From: Manihot esculenta
Lineage: Eukaryota > Streptophyta > Magnoliopsida > Malpighiales > Euphorbiaceae
Direction of reading: 5' to 3'
NCBI RefSeq assembly: GCF_001659605.2
Contig: NC_035164.2
Location: 22,548,500 to 22,612,499 of the forward strand
Length of the DNA: 64,000 nt
Shown here: one piece after another, positions 33,225 to 45,827 of the stretch
How the letters are laid out: each line of letters opens with the position of its first letter
How positions within the stretch are numbered: position 1 is the stretch's first letter
Translations under genes and position numbers: made by a program
Notes under the pieces: model-generated
What the model saw: only the letters and a program-made list of their open reading frames with translations
Database searches by the model: none
Told to the model about the DNA's origin: nothing

Positions 33225-33795
33225 ATAAGCATGCTTTGACCACAAATCAACCAAAAACTCAACTTACCCTAAACATGCATCTCTACCCAAAAACTCCATA
33301 AAACCTTTATAAAACACAAGAAGAAGCTCAGGATCTATACTTACCTCTTACAAACAAGAAGATAAACGATCCCAACGTGGAGATATGGAGAAACTCTCCC
33401 TCAAAATCTCCAACTTCAAAACTTTTGGTTGATTTGCTCAAAATCTTCAAAACAACATACAAACTCATCAAAACTTTGAAAGATTTGTAAAAATCATGAA
33501 GATCACCCAAAGAAGATCATGGTCTCACCTCTATCAGTGGAAGTGGAAGAAACTTATCCATTTCACCGACCTAGGGCCTTTTATAGGTGGCTGGCCAGAC
33601 CACCTTCGGCGGCCGAACCTTGCATTTCTTCCTTGGTGCTTTTCTTTCAAAAACTCATTTCCTCTATACTTACAAACATTAAAACATACTAAAATGCTTT
33701 AGAAAAACATAATTCTTACCCTTCTAGAGGATTCCGAAATTCGAGATTCCATCGAAAAGTAAAATTCCAATGCCGGACTCTAGCCGGGTATTACA
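33225..33795 (-). mobile_element. Gy-2 3' LTR, partial
   Basis: Ends TAGCCGGGTATTACA at 33795 and is followed by the polypurine tract (33796-33806). TATA box at 33579-33585; one TTCGGCGGCCGAA at 33603. The left part is displaced by Tt-2. Confidence 0.9.
33579..33585 (-). promoter_or_regulatory. TATA box of Gy-2 3' LTR
   Basis: TATAAAA on the - strand, next to GGCTGGCCAGACC, the same context as in the other Gy LTRs. Confidence 0.5.
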
Positions 33796-33876
33796 TTCTC
33801 CCCCCTTAAGAACATTCGTCCCCGAATGTTCCTCAAACAATTAAACACATAGGAAGGAGGAAAACTAAAACTAACC

Positions 33877-36800
33877 TTAAAATAGATATGGATACTGCTG
33901 GAGCATAGACTCCCGTGTCTCCCAGGTACACTCTTCTAGGTTATGGTGGTTCCATAGGACTTTCACCATTGGAATTTCCTTGTTCCTCAGCTTTCTGATA
34001 TGCGTGTCTAGGATCCGCACTGGCTGCTCTTCATAGGTGAGATCTCCAAGGATCTCTACATCAGGTTCACTCAGAACCTTACTCGAATCTGACACGAACT
34101 TCCAGAGCATAGAAATATGGAAAACCGGGTGAATTCTCTCCATAGAAGCAGGTAAATCCAGCTTATACGACACATTCCCGATCTTCTGCAAGATCTCAAA
34201 TGGTCCAATGTATCGTGGAGCTAGCTTACCTTTCTTCCCAAAACGAACCACTCCCTTCATTGGAGACACCTTCAGTAATACCATATCACCTTTCTGAAAC
34301 TCTATCTGCTTTCTGCGAACATCTGCATAGCTTTTTTGCCTGCTCTGAGCAGTTCTGATTCTCTCTCTGATCATGGGCACCACTCTGCTGGTGATTTCCA
34401 CTAGCTCCAGCCCTAAAAGAGCCGCCTCTCCTACTTCCTCCCAGCAGATAGGTGATCTGCATTTTCTTCCATACAAGGCTTCATAAGGGGCCATCCCAAT
34501 GCCAGCATGATGGCTGTTATTGTAGGCAAACTCCACCAGAGGTAGATGCTGCCTCCAAGAACCGTCAAAATCTAACACACACATTCTGAGCATATCCTCT
34601 ATAGTCTGGATGGTCCTCTCTGACTGTCCGTCAGTCTGTGGATGGAAAGCAGTACTAAAATCCAACCTTGTGCCCATTGCACTTTGCAGACTTCGCCAAA
34701 ATCTGGAGGTGAACTGGGATCCTCTATCTGACACAATAGACACTGGGGCTCCATGCAACCTTACTATATCCTCCAAATAAACCTGTGCCAACTTATCCAT
34801 AGAGTAAGTGCTCCTAACAGGGATAAAGTGAGCAGATTTCATGAGTCTGTCCACAATCACCCATATGGAGTCTAACCTGTTGGACGCTGCCGGTAACCCC
34901 ACTACAAAATCCATAGCTATGTTCTCCCATTTCCACTTTGGAATCGGCAGTGGGTTAAGCATTCCAGCCGGCTTCTGATGTTCCAGTTTCACCCTCTGGC
35001 AAACCTCATAGGCGGACACAAACTGTGCCACTTCTTTCTTCATAGCTGGCCACCAATACCCTGTATCTTGGCTCCAGGGTGAACACTGTATCTTGCATTA
35101 TGAGCTTCCCTCATAATGTCTTCCTTCAGACCTACATTCGCTGGTACACATAGTCGATTCCCATAGCGGAGGATCCCTTGGTTATCAAATCTGAACTCTG
35201 CACTGCTGCCTGACTGAACAGTCCTGGCAATTTTAACTAACTCAGGGTCCTCATGCTGTTTCTGAGCCACCTGCTCCAGAAACACTGGTATTACTCTCAT
35301 CTGTGCTATCAATGCACCTGTACCAGACAACTCAAGCTGTAGCCCTTCGTCGATGAGCTTATAAAACTCCATCACCACTGGTCTTCTCTCTGCTGCTATG
35401 TGGGACAAACTGCCTAGTGATTTTCGGCTTAGGGCGTCTGCCACAACATTCGCCTTACCTGGATGGTACTGGATCTTGCAATTATAGCCACTGAGCAGTT
35501 CTACCCATCTTCTCTGCTCAAATTCAGCTCTTTCTGACTCAAGATGTACTATAAACTCTTGTGATCTGTGAAGATCTCGCATTTAACCCCATAAAGGTAA
35601 TGCCTCCACATCTTGAGTGCAAAGATAACTGCTGCCATTTCTAGGTCATGGGTGGGGTAATTCAACTCGTGCTTCTTCAGCTGTCTAGAAGCATAAGCAA
35701 TCACCCTGTCATTCTGCATCAAAACACAACCCAATCCCACTCTGGACGCATCACAGAACACTGTGAAGTCCTCATTACTGACGGGCAGAGCTAACATCGG
35801 TGTTGATGTTAATCTTCTCTTTAACTCTTCGAAGCTCTCTTCACACTGGTCCGACCAGACAAACTTCTGGTTCTTCTTAGTCAGTTTGGTCATAGGAGCA
35901 GCTATCTTTGAGAAGTCCTGAACGAACCTCCTGTAGTAACCTGCCAAACCCAGAAAGCTTTTAATCTCTGTCACTGAGGTGGGTCTGGGCCAGTTAGCTA
36001 CAGCCTCTATCTTCTTAGGGTCTACCTCAATACCTTCTGCTGATACTACATGCCCCAAGAAAGAAATGCTCCTCAACCAAAACTCACACTTAGAGAACTT
36101 GGCATACAAGCCATGCTCTCTCAGAGTCTGCAGAACTATCCTCAGATGCTGGGCATGCTCCTCTGAATCTCTGGAATACACTAAGATATCATCGATGAAG
36201 ACAATAACAAAGTGATCCAGATACTCGCTGAAAACTCTGTTCATGAGGTCTATGAATGCTGCAGGGGCGTTAGTCAACCTGAACGGCATTACTAGGAACT
36301 CATAATGCCCATATCTGGTCCTGAAAGCTGTCTTTGGCACATCTGCTTCTCTGACTCTCAACTGATGATACCCGGACCTCATATCTATTTTAGAGAAACA
36401 ACCTGCTCCAGCTAGCTGGTCAAATAGATCATCGATCCTAGATAGGGGATACTTATTCTTGGTAGTGACCTTGTTCAAATACCTGTAGTCGATACAAAGT
36501 CTGAGGGATCCATCCTTCTTTCTGACAAAATGCACTGGAGCACCCCAAGGTGAGGTACTAGAGCGAATGAAACCCTTATCTACCAAGTCCTGCAACTGCT
36601 CTTTCAGCTCTTTTAACTCTGTTGGCGCCATCCTGTAGGGAGGAATAGAGATAGGTCTAGTACCAGGCAGCAATTCTATTTCAAACTCTACCTCCCTATC
36701 AGGTGGTAGTCCTGGAAGCTCGTCTGGGAAAACGTCTGGAAACTCTCGGACTACTGAAACTGAGGCTGGTTCCCTAACATGACTATCTAGCACTCTCACA

Positions 36801-38812
36801 TGAGCTAGAAACCCCTGACAACCTCTCCTAAGCAACCTCCGAGCCTGAAGGGCTGAGATCAAACCTCTAGGAGTACCCCTCCTGTCTCCTCTGAAGACAC
36901 ACTCTGACCCATCCTGGTCTCTAAGACTAACTACCTTGTCTCTGCAGTCCAAGGTAGCTCCATATGTAGATAGCCAATCCATCCCTAGAATGACACCAAA
37001 ATCCGTCAAATCTAGAACCACAAGGTCAGCTGGAAGGCATCTACCCTCTATGAACACTGGACTGAAGCGACAGACTGACTCTGCCACTGATGGGTCACAT
37101 TTGGGTCCACTGACCCAGAGAGGACACTCTAACTCAGAGATCATCAGACCCAATCTCTCCACGGCTCCAGAAGCAATAAAAGAGTGAGAAGCACCAGGGT
37201 CCATCAAAGCATACACATCAAAACACCCAATAATGAGGTTACCTGATACCACTGTGTTCGACGTGTTTGCCTCCTCCTGAGTCACAGTGAAGATCCGTGC
37301 TGGGGCTACAGGACCTCCACCTCGGGAACCTGCTGCTGAAGAAGAGGTTGACCCTCTTCCTCTACCTTTGCTACTACTCTGGGGCATGACTGGAGCTGCT
37401 GGCTGAGCTACACTACCTGAGCTCATATGCTGGGATGGTGCCATAAAGGTCGCCTGAGGACACTCTCGAGCAAAATGTCCCTCCTGCCCACACTTAAAGC
37501 AGGCTGAAGATCCCAACCGACAAGCTCCTTTGTGCGGTCTCCCACATCTCCCACACACTGGACTGCTTGCGCCAGAGTTTGAGCCACTACCCATTCCCAG
37601 ACTAGACTTGATCTTGCTCCAGAACTTATTCTTTGTACCTTTTTCCTTTCCCCACTTCTTGCTGCCTGAAGCTGATGCACTGGGGGTCTTAAAACTCGAA
37701 GGCTGTGCCACTTGCTGTTTTACTATCCCCTGAATGATGGCACTTGCCTCCATCTTTCTGACTGCATCCACAATAGAGTGGAAACTCTCTTTTTCTACTG
37801 GAAGAATCAAGGAGGAATACCTGGGATGAAGTCTCATGGTATATCTCCTTGCCTTCTTCTGGTCAGTGTCATAAGCCTGACCCACATACTGAAGCAAATC
37901 CAGAAACTTGTCTATATATTCATCTACGCTCATCTCTTCAGTATGCCTCAGCTGCTCAAATTCTATCACTTTCAGCTCCCTGGAACTGTCAGGAAAAGTC
38001 CACCCTGCAAACTCATTGGCGAACTCTCCCCATGACATGCTGTCCAACCTAGGGTCCACATAATTCTTGAACCACTCTCGAGCTTTCTTACATTTTAGTG
38101 TGAACCCTGCCATCTCAATGGCTCTGCTATCATCAGCTCCTAACTCATCGGTTATCATCTTAACCGTCCTAAGGTACTCAAATGGATCATCTCCCGTGTT
38201 GAACTTAGGAGCATCCAACTTCAGATACTCTGTCATTTTCACTTTACTTCCCTCAGCTGAGTTAGGTTGAGGTACTTGGACAACAGGGGCTACTGGTTCT
38301 GATTTTGGTGGTGGAGGAGGTGCTGAACTGGGATCTGGGTATGCTGAACTGGGATGGAAAGGTGTGGGTGGATACATGGGATATGGTGGGTAAAAAGAAG
38401 GATAAGGCATATAAGGCATGTAGGTAGGATATAGGGCAAAGCTAGAGTACTCCGACGTACCCCCCATCGGATACCCTGGGCCCTGTGGAAAGGGTGGATA
38501 GTGAGGTGGATAACCAAGCCCCGAGGCCTGAGCGCCTCCTTGGGACTTTCCCATACCCTCTTCCGACCTGTCCATACCCATGCTTTCCTCTCTTGACTGA
38601 TCCATATCCATAGCCTCCCTCACTTCCTTTGATCTCCCTCCTCTACCTGTTCCTCTTCTGCTCTCGTCAAAAGACCTTCTAGGGTCCCTTGACGTACCCT
38701 CCCTGCTTGATCTCTGAGATCTCGCCCTTGGCAACACAGGAGGACGAGCAGCTGTACCCTCACTTTCTGGTGGGACTCCAGTCAATCGTGCAGATCGACG
38801 AGTTCCTCTCAT
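33877..38812 (-). pseudogene. Gag-Pol of Gy-2, inactivated
   Basis: Starts at 38812 with [12 protein letters not shown], as in Gy-1. 1087 codons are open through gag, zinc knuckle ([14 protein letters not shown]), protease (DPGASHSF), reverse transcriptase (FIDDILVYS) and the first half of RNase H. Three lesions follow: a TAG at 35549-35551 in place of the Gln codon after TDHKSL; a 1-bp loss near 35518; and a loss of about 19 bp near 35060 that shifts frame within the integrase zinc finger. The last 388 codons (33877-35043) hold an open integrase core and chromodomain ([10 protein letters not shown]). Domain order and length otherwise equal Gy-1. It cannot make a full polyprotein, but the transcript could be mobilised in trans. 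Confidence 0.95.
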
Positions 38813-39009
38813 CTTAGCTTACTGGAAAACAACACATAACAGCACATATCAGCATATAAACAACTATGCACATGCATAAATCATGGCATTCACAGCATCA
38901 GATAGACAGGACTCTACATCCTATCCTAGTGGACATGATTTCCTATTGTGCTTGACCTACACTCTATGAGCCCGACACTCTCTCTATAGGTCCGACCATA
39001 TGAACCTAG

Positions 39010-39022
39010 GGCTCTGATACCA
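39010..39022 (-). other. Primer-binding site of Gy-2 (initiator Met-tRNA)
   Basis: TGGTATCAGAGCC on the - strand, three bases inside the LTR end at 39026, as in Gy-1. Confidence 0.9.
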
Positions 39023-39025
39023 ATC

Positions 39026-39253
39026 TGTAACGACCCGAAAATTGGACCGCTACCGGCGCTAGGATCCAGGTCGACTTAAGGTCGCCGGGACCCATAGCAA
39101 GCCTGCTATACTGTCTGTATACCTGTAAAATCCCATACATGATCATACATTTTCTGTAAAAACATTAAACTTTGCTCTGAACCACGGCTCAACCTGTGCA
39201 TGCACTATCTCTATACTACAGAATCCCTTACTAGAGCTTGCTCTAGACGGGTT
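39026..39253 (-). mobile_element. Gy-2 5' LTR, first piece
   Basis: Starts TGTAACGACCCGAAAATTGG and runs to the insertion point of the complete Tt element. GGGTT at 39249-39253 is the duplicated target. Confidence 0.9.
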
Positions 39254-41045
39254 TGACAGGAGCGGTTGTCGAAGCCGGTCAAAAATAACCTTCTTGGTTA
39301 CCTATAATTTACAACTGCAGATAGTGGTGAAGGATCGAATCCACAGAGAATTTATTACCTATTTAATTGTCTCAATCAAGACCAAGAAAACTAATTGAAA
39401 ACACAATGGAAAGCAAGTAACTAAAAGTTGAATTAAAGTAAAGTGCAATAAAAGTAAAAAAGGGGGGGTTTTGAGATTGATTTGTCTAACAACTATTGAA
39501 AGCAATTAAAACAGCAAGTAATCAAGATAAAAGAGAAAATCAATATGAGAAAAGTCTAGTTGAAGATATGGATCCACTTTGGTTGTTTGGGTTGATCATT
39601 GAAACTTAGGTTTTCTTAATTCATTCAATAGATTAGTTATGGGGGTGGAAAATGCTTCACACCACCATGTCTCTCCTTATGATTAAATTAATTAGGGAAC
39701 GTCCTCTAATCAATTACTAATTAACAAATTGCCAAGGAATATCCTTGGGCCATAGGCATCAAAACAATTGTCAATTGCATAAAGAATGAGAGAGATCCAA
39801 TCCTAGCTACTTAAAAGCATGAGATGTTGCTAGATCATGCAATTCCCTAGTTTTTACACCAAGTGTTCTTAGATCAGAATATTTCCAGCAATTACGGACT
39901 AACAAATATCCTAACCAACAATCAATTAACTTTGCAATTAAGAATCAAGTGGCCAATTTGATCAAAACAACAAAGCAATCTTTAGAATTAAGCACAATTG
40001 CATGAATATTGAATAAATCAAAAGCAAACACTTTATGTTCAGATCTCACAACCCTTTAAACAACCTTAGTTTCAACCAAACTTCAACTAGAAAGAAGGTT
40101 TCAGCCACTCATGGCTGAACCAAAACAGAAAATTAAAGAAAAGAAGAAAGAAGAACCAGTGGTGGCGAAAGTGGTGGAGGAGCGGCGGCCAAACCTTGGA
40201 GAGGTTGGGAGATTCAAAATCTGCCTTTCTTGTCTTCTTTAAGCCTTTAAATAGATCTTGAGAGGCTCCTTAGGGTTTGGTGGCAGTCCATGAGTCTTTT
40301 AGAGGCTGTCCAAAGTGCCCTTGGTCCCATATGTGCCTTCTTTGTGCATAGGTGAAGGCAAAAACGAGATGCATGTGATGGGGGGCAAGTGGGGGCTCTT
40401 TGGTCTTTTAATTGCTGCCCAAGGTCTTCAAGATGTTGCCTAAAGAGTTAAGAGGCTGCCCATGCACTAATAAGGAAGGTGAAGCCTCCTTTTGAATTTT
40501 GAATGTGCATGATACTAAGTGGGAAACATGTGATCTTCAAGATTTGGCTTCCTTAATAAGCTTGATCTTGAAATCCAATATTTGAATGTGAATCTTGAAG
40601 ATTTGGATCTCAAAATACTTCCCTTGTTTGGATCCTCAAATATGGCAACTTGAGATATGGCTTCTTAAATGAGGAAAGAGTGCATTGGGAGGCATTTTCG
40701 GCTACCTAAAATGAGTTTCGGAGGCTGGACTTTCGGCTCTGGACGCAAGGTTCGGCGGCCGAAGGTGCCCCCGAAGGTGGGTGACTTTCGTCTCTGGACT
40801 TGACTTTAGGCTGCCGAAAGTGCCCCCGAAAGTGGGTGACTTTCGGCTTCTGAAAGTGCCTCCGAAAGTGCTTCCGAAGGTGGGTGTTTTTTGGCATTCT
40901 TTGGCACTTTTAAGAGCATTTTCTTCAAATTGTTTGTTCACACCTAATATTTGCAAAACATGATTAAAACCACAAAATTAGATAGAATAGGTGCAAATAA
41001 ACATCAATAAGATCATGAAAATATGGACTAAAATATGCTCTATCA
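39254..41045 (-). mobile_element. 3' LTR of Tt-3
   Basis: 1792 bp. Contains a GCC-rich array (40690-40890) that Tt-1 and Tt-2 lack at the matching place. TATA-like TATTTAAAGG on the - strand near 40245-40256. Confidence 0.93.
40690..40890 (-). repeat. GCC-rich array in Tt-3 LTR
   Basis: Built from the same blocks as the Gy arrays: TTCGGCGGCCGAA, TTTCGGCTCTGGAC, TTTCGTCTCTGGAC and CCCCCGAAAGTGGGTGAC. Repeated in the other LTR at 47265-47460. Confidence 0.85.
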
Positions 41046-42029
41046 AATACCCCCACACTTAAGCTTTTGCTTGTCCTCAAGCAAATAAACATAGTCAAAT
41101 AAGTTTTCTTACTCTAGATCCTTGTTTCCACTTAAGCTCATACTCTAGACACTTATTTTGAAGCATTGCAGTGAAGAATATATGCATGAAGATTACTTAC
41201 CTCTTTTCCTTGTTTCCCTTTGCTTACGATGGCTAGGATTTGTTTTCCTCAAGAGAGACATGCACATTAATTTGTTAAGACTTTTTCTAGCCTTTGGATT
41301 GACTTGCCCTTACCTTGAAGTACTTTATTCAGGCTTTTGCACTTTTGATTATGCTTGGAAAGGTCACCAACCTATTTTTTGATTTGAAGGTTTAGATTTT
41401 CAGTTGGTCACCTATCCAAGTGGCTACCAGCCTTGTTCATAGTCTTTTGGCCATTGGAACAATTTTCAATTTGTGCTTTTGAGGTCTTTGCCTTTGCTGA
41501 ATTTTCTTTCTCTCAATGAATTGGGCAAATCAACACAATTGCTAAATCAAGTCACATTAAGTTCATTCCCACAATTTTAATTTATTCTCAATCAATTGAG
41601 GGTCATCAATACATTTTTCACCATTGGCAAGCTCTAAGATTCAATTCAAAAGGCAATTCTCAAACATGAATACAACTCACTGCAATTGATTCAACATAAG
41701 TTTAAAGAGTTATCACATCAATGGGGTCATGGAAAGAAAAACTCATTCAACATAGTTCATCAGTTTGAGTAGAGCAAAACAAAAAGAAGAAGAAGGTTGT
41801 GGTTGTGTGTGTTTTATTGAAAGCATAAATAACAAAAATGAAAAAATTTTCCTAATGCAAGCAAACAAAAGATTAAAGCAAAAATAAACTGAAAAGTAAA
41901 AATTAAGAGATATACACCCCCACACTTAAATCATGCATTGTCCTCAATGTATAAGAAACATAAAAGAACAAAGGAAATTGAGTACTCCCCTGGGTGTGGT
42001 GTGCATGGCGCGATCCTTTTGATCAAGGC
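41046..42029 (-). other. 3' untranslated region of Tt-3
   Basis: About 1 kb between the gene and the 3' LTR with no credible coding sequence. Two related polypurine modules: the 3' tract at 41046-41056 and an internal one at about 41924-41934, both followed (+ strand) by CACTTAA and TTGTCCTCAA. Confidence 0.65.
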
Positions 42030-43232
42030 TCAAGTAATTGGGGAAGGGAAAAGAGTCCCAACTGCATTAAGCAAAAAGTGTAGCATTCCTTTTGATTTGG
42101 TCATGAACCATCCTACTTTTTCCATGTACTCATGAAGCAACATGATTAGCTTCTCCTCTTTCAGATGAGGTGTGCCTTTAACCTTTTTGTTTGCATTTTT
42201 GGGATGATTGGGCAGAACTTTGAACTCCAATTCATGTTTCTCCATGTGTAGATGCAATTTAGTACTAAAATTTGGTAAAACAAACTCTACCTTATCCGAA
42301 GGTTTGGGAAGACATTGATCTGCATGCTCCTTTGGTTTAGGTGCTTGGAACACCATTTGTTCCTTGTGAGCATTGGCTATTTGCGTTGGAAGGCTGAAAG
42401 GAGTTTCAGATTGCTCCTTATGCGCAAGACCGGAATGAAAGGGGAGCTAAAAAGTGGTCGAATTCGGCGGCCGAAAGAGTTCTGAGTTCGGCGGCCTAAA
42501 GCTGATTGCGTCTGGCGTCTAAAAGGTAGTCTGGTTCGGTGGCCGAAGAATGTCTGTATTTGACAGCTGAAAGTCTTCAGTTTGCGGAGCGGATTGTGGC
42601 GAGGGATTCGGCTTCCGTAAGTCAGTAGGGTTCGGCGGCCGAAAAGTGTTCGGCGGCCAAAGAAAGTTTTCCTCCTGCGCAATGTGTTCTTAAAGTGGCG
42701 CATCAGACTCTGGCATCTGGAGGTGAGCAGGGTTCGGCGGCCGAAAGTAGACTGGATTCGGCGGCCGAATGTCTTCTGTCTGCGCAACCTCAACATGTTG
42801 GACGCTGCAATTGGTTTCTTTCAGTTTTGGTTCTTCCTGACTTTCATCATCTTCTTGGCTAGCTTCTCTGCATGAATCATTGGTTAGAATATCATCTTTT
42901 ATATCAAAATTATCTTTGCTCAAACAATCAATGATATTTGAATTATCAACAAGTTCTGTTTGATCTGTTTGTTTGGACAAACAGTATTCTGGTTGTGTTT
43001 CTTCAGAGGCTTGTTCTTGTACTTGCCAACTTTCCTCATCATCCTCCTCATCTTGAAGTTCTTGCTCTCTTCTTAACATGACTGCATTCAATGAGATGGC
43101 CATTTGATCCATTTGTTGTTGCATACTTTGCAAAGTAACTGCCAATGTCCTCTTCTTATCTTCATCAAGGTGCTTATTGGAACTTGGAGGTGTTGGTTGG
43201 GCTTGATATTCTTGATAATCCTGGTAGTTGTT
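42030..43232 (-). pseudogene. Tt-3 gene, main part
   Basis: Homologue of the 432-codon Tt-2 gene, broken by stops and frameshifts into open stretches at 42690-43145, 42377-42796 and 42030-42356. The middle part has shared blocks (EESWQVQEQASEETQPE, CLSKQTDQTELVD), and the C-terminal block ends TLFPSPIT as in Tt-2. The central part holds many TTCGGCGGCCGAA copies (42455-42770), more than in Tt-2, so the array has expanded inside coding sequence. The first part lies at 45477-45755, beyond the Gy solo LTR. Confidence 0.75.
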
Positions 43233-45471
43233 TGTAATACCCGGCTAGACTCCGGTATCGGAATTCCTACCGTCCGGTGGAATTTCGGATGTCGGAAGCC
43301 TCTAGTAGGGTAGAAACATGTTTTATAAAATGTTTTCATAAATTTTAATGGTTTTAAGTATGAAATTGAATGAGTTTTTGCATGAAAAGTCTTTGGAGGA
43401 AAACCCAGGTTCGGCCGCCGAAAGTCAAGTTCGGCCGCCGAACATGCATGCGTTTTGGAGGCACGTTAGGCCCCCGAAAGCATGAGTGAGGGAAGTCCAG
43501 GTTCGGCCGCCGAACCTCATGTTCGGCCGCCGAACATTTGCATGGATGCGGAGGCACATTCGGCCCCCGAACGTGGTCTGGCCAGCCACTATAAAAGGGT
43601 CCCTTAGCCGAAAATGGGCGAGCTTTTTCTCCCCATTTCGGCCAAGGTGAGCTTTCCGCCGTCCCTCACCCATTTTCAATGTTCTTCCTCTAAATCTTTC
43701 AATATTTTCACTTGTTTTCACTTGGTTTTGAAGATTTAAGCCTTTGAAACAAGTTTTGGAGCTTTGGGAACTCAGGAGCTCATTTTCTTGGATCTCCAAG
43801 TTTAGGTCGTCTCCCTCTCGATCTTCAAGAGGTAAGAGCCGATCTTAAGCTCAATGTATAATTTAAACAAGTTTTATGAAGTTTTTAAGGGGTAGAATGC
43901 ATGTTAGATTATATGATGAGTTATGGGTTAATGTTGATGTTTTGAACAATGTAGCTTGTTTGTGTGTGATTGAAGTGTTGTAGATGGGGTATATGGATGT
44001 TTGAGGCCCCTAGGAACTTGTATGCTTGTTTTGGTTGAGAAATATGCATGTTTGGAAAGGTTTGGAGGCGAGATGTGTTAAGGGAGCCAAGTTTCTGCCC
44101 TTTGGCAGAAACCAGGTTCGGCAGCCGAAGGTACTTTCGGCCGCCGAACATGGCTGGGGAGGCAGGCCTTTCGGCTGCCGAAGTTGCCCCCGAAAAGAGA
44201 CTTTCGTCTCTGTCTGGGACTTTCGGCCGCCGAAGGTGCCGCCGAACCTGCCTGAGTTTCGTCTCTGTCTAGGACTTTCGGCCGCCGAAGGTGCCGCCGA
44301 AAGTGCCCTGTTCAGCCACTCCATGCATATCTCTATGTGATATTTTCAGGATGTTTTAGGGGGTTTTTGGGGAATACTTTAGAGTTATGTTCAAGTATGT
44401 TTGGTCCCTCATTTGAGTCCACCTGTGTAGGTTCGGACCCGAGGAACCGAGGACCCCAGCAGTGAGTTCAGCTGCGGTGTTGTCAGAGTCAGCCAGAGGT
44501 GAGTGGAACTAAACTGAATCTTTTAAATTAAATGTTTTATCATGTTTCATGCATCATGATTATGCAATAGGATGATTGCATTAGTTTTCACGAATATGCC
44601 GCATTGCATAAATTGTTGTTGATGTGGGTGAATGTTGGATGACCCAATTAGTCCAAGACAGGAAGACCAGGACCCCATGCTACGGCCTGGCACAGAGTAA
44701 GAAAGACCAGGCCCCAGTCTACAGGCCTGGCACAGAGTAAGGCACGGTTATGGGACTCGAAGACCAGGAGCCCAGAGGAGGCCCTGGAAAATGGTAAGTA
44801 ATGTATGTTATGACAGGAAGACCAGGCCCCATTCTACAGGCCTGGCACAGAGTTAACTTGGACTAATTGGTGACAAGTTCACCCAACCCTTATGTGAATT
44901 GTTTGTGTTATGATGCATTCCATTTGAGCATAGTGTTAATGGATTTTACTAGCTCTACTCACTGGGCTTTTAGCTCACCCCTCTCCCTTTACCCCCTCAG
45001 GCTTGCAGGTACAGTATAGTGCGGGAGTCCGGATAGAGTAAAGAAGTTATGCCTTTGTAATAGCTAGTAATGGACATGATCAAAATTGTAATGTAAAAGT
45101 ACAGTATAGTTATGTAATGAGTTTTATGGATGTTAGTATGTGCTTGACCATAGAATGTTGTATCCCTTTTTAATACATGATCTTAGAGATTTTGATGACG
45201 TTTATGTAAACCAGCTCAACACAGGTTATGTTACCCCTTGAGGACACAGATGAGATCCCACAGAGGGATCAATGTCATATTAATATTTATGCACAGGTTG
45301 AGTTTGGTTGATGAGTATGCAAAGGAAAGTTTTAATTTTTATGCTTATTGTTGATCATGTATGGGATTATTCAGGTGTACAGGTATTATGTTAGGCTTGC
45401 TACGGGTCCCGGCGGCCTTAAGTCGACCCGGATCCTAGCGCCGGTAGCGGTCCGATTTTCGGGTCGTTACA
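43233..45471 (+). mobile_element. Gy solo LTR in Tt-3
   Basis: 2239 bp, TGTAATACCCGGC...CGGGTCGTTACA, flanked by TTGTT (43228-43232 and 45472-45476). GCC arrays at about 43408-43575 and 44112-44310; TATA box at 43590-43596; splice-donor-like CAAGAGGTAAG near 43826; four 'AAGACCAGGCCCC...CAGGCCTGGCACAGAG' minisatellite units at about 44660-44855. Confidence 0.96.
43590..43596 (+). promoter_or_regulatory. TATA box of Gy solo LTR
   Basis: TATAAAA after GGCCAGCCAC, just downstream of the first GCC array. Confidence 0.55.
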
Positions 45472-45476
45472 TTGTT

Positions 45477-45755
45477 AGCCTCAACATAGCCATAGTTCGG
45501 TTGGTCTCCCCAATATGGACTGTATGTGTTATAGTATGGATCATTCCTTGGCTATTCATAGTATCCTCCAAATGTGTGTCTAGGCTGGTCATACTCATAA
45601 CGTGTAGAACATTGATTAGTTGGATATCCTACGTATGCATAATTCCCACATGGTATTGGTAGCTGAGATGCTTGAACCTGTTGCACCATGTCTATGGCAA
45701 GGTCTTTCATAAAAGATGTCAGAAAAGAAAAATCAGATCTACTTACCTTATCCAT
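45477..45755 (-). pseudogene. Tt-3 gene, N-terminal part
   Basis: Begins MDKVSRSDFSFLTSFMKD and is open for 67 codons, then a TAG (45552). The next codons (RNDPYYNTYSPYWGDQPNYG) resemble the Athila/Tat Gag segment and align with Tt-2 residues 37-50. The start lies about 50 bp from the primer site, much closer than in Tt-2, and the first 35 residues differ from Tt-2. Confidence 0.7.
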
Positions 45756-45804
45756 GATTCAGATCTTGGTCATGAAAGGAAATAAACAAACAAGTTAAAT
45801 CAAT

Positions 45805-45822
45805 TCCCCGGCAACGGCGCCA
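45805..45822 (-). other. Primer-binding site of Tt-3 (Tat/Ogre type)
   Basis: TGGCGCCGTTGCCGGGGA on the - strand, identical to that of Tt-2. Confidence 0.88.
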
Positions 45823-45827
45823 ATTTT

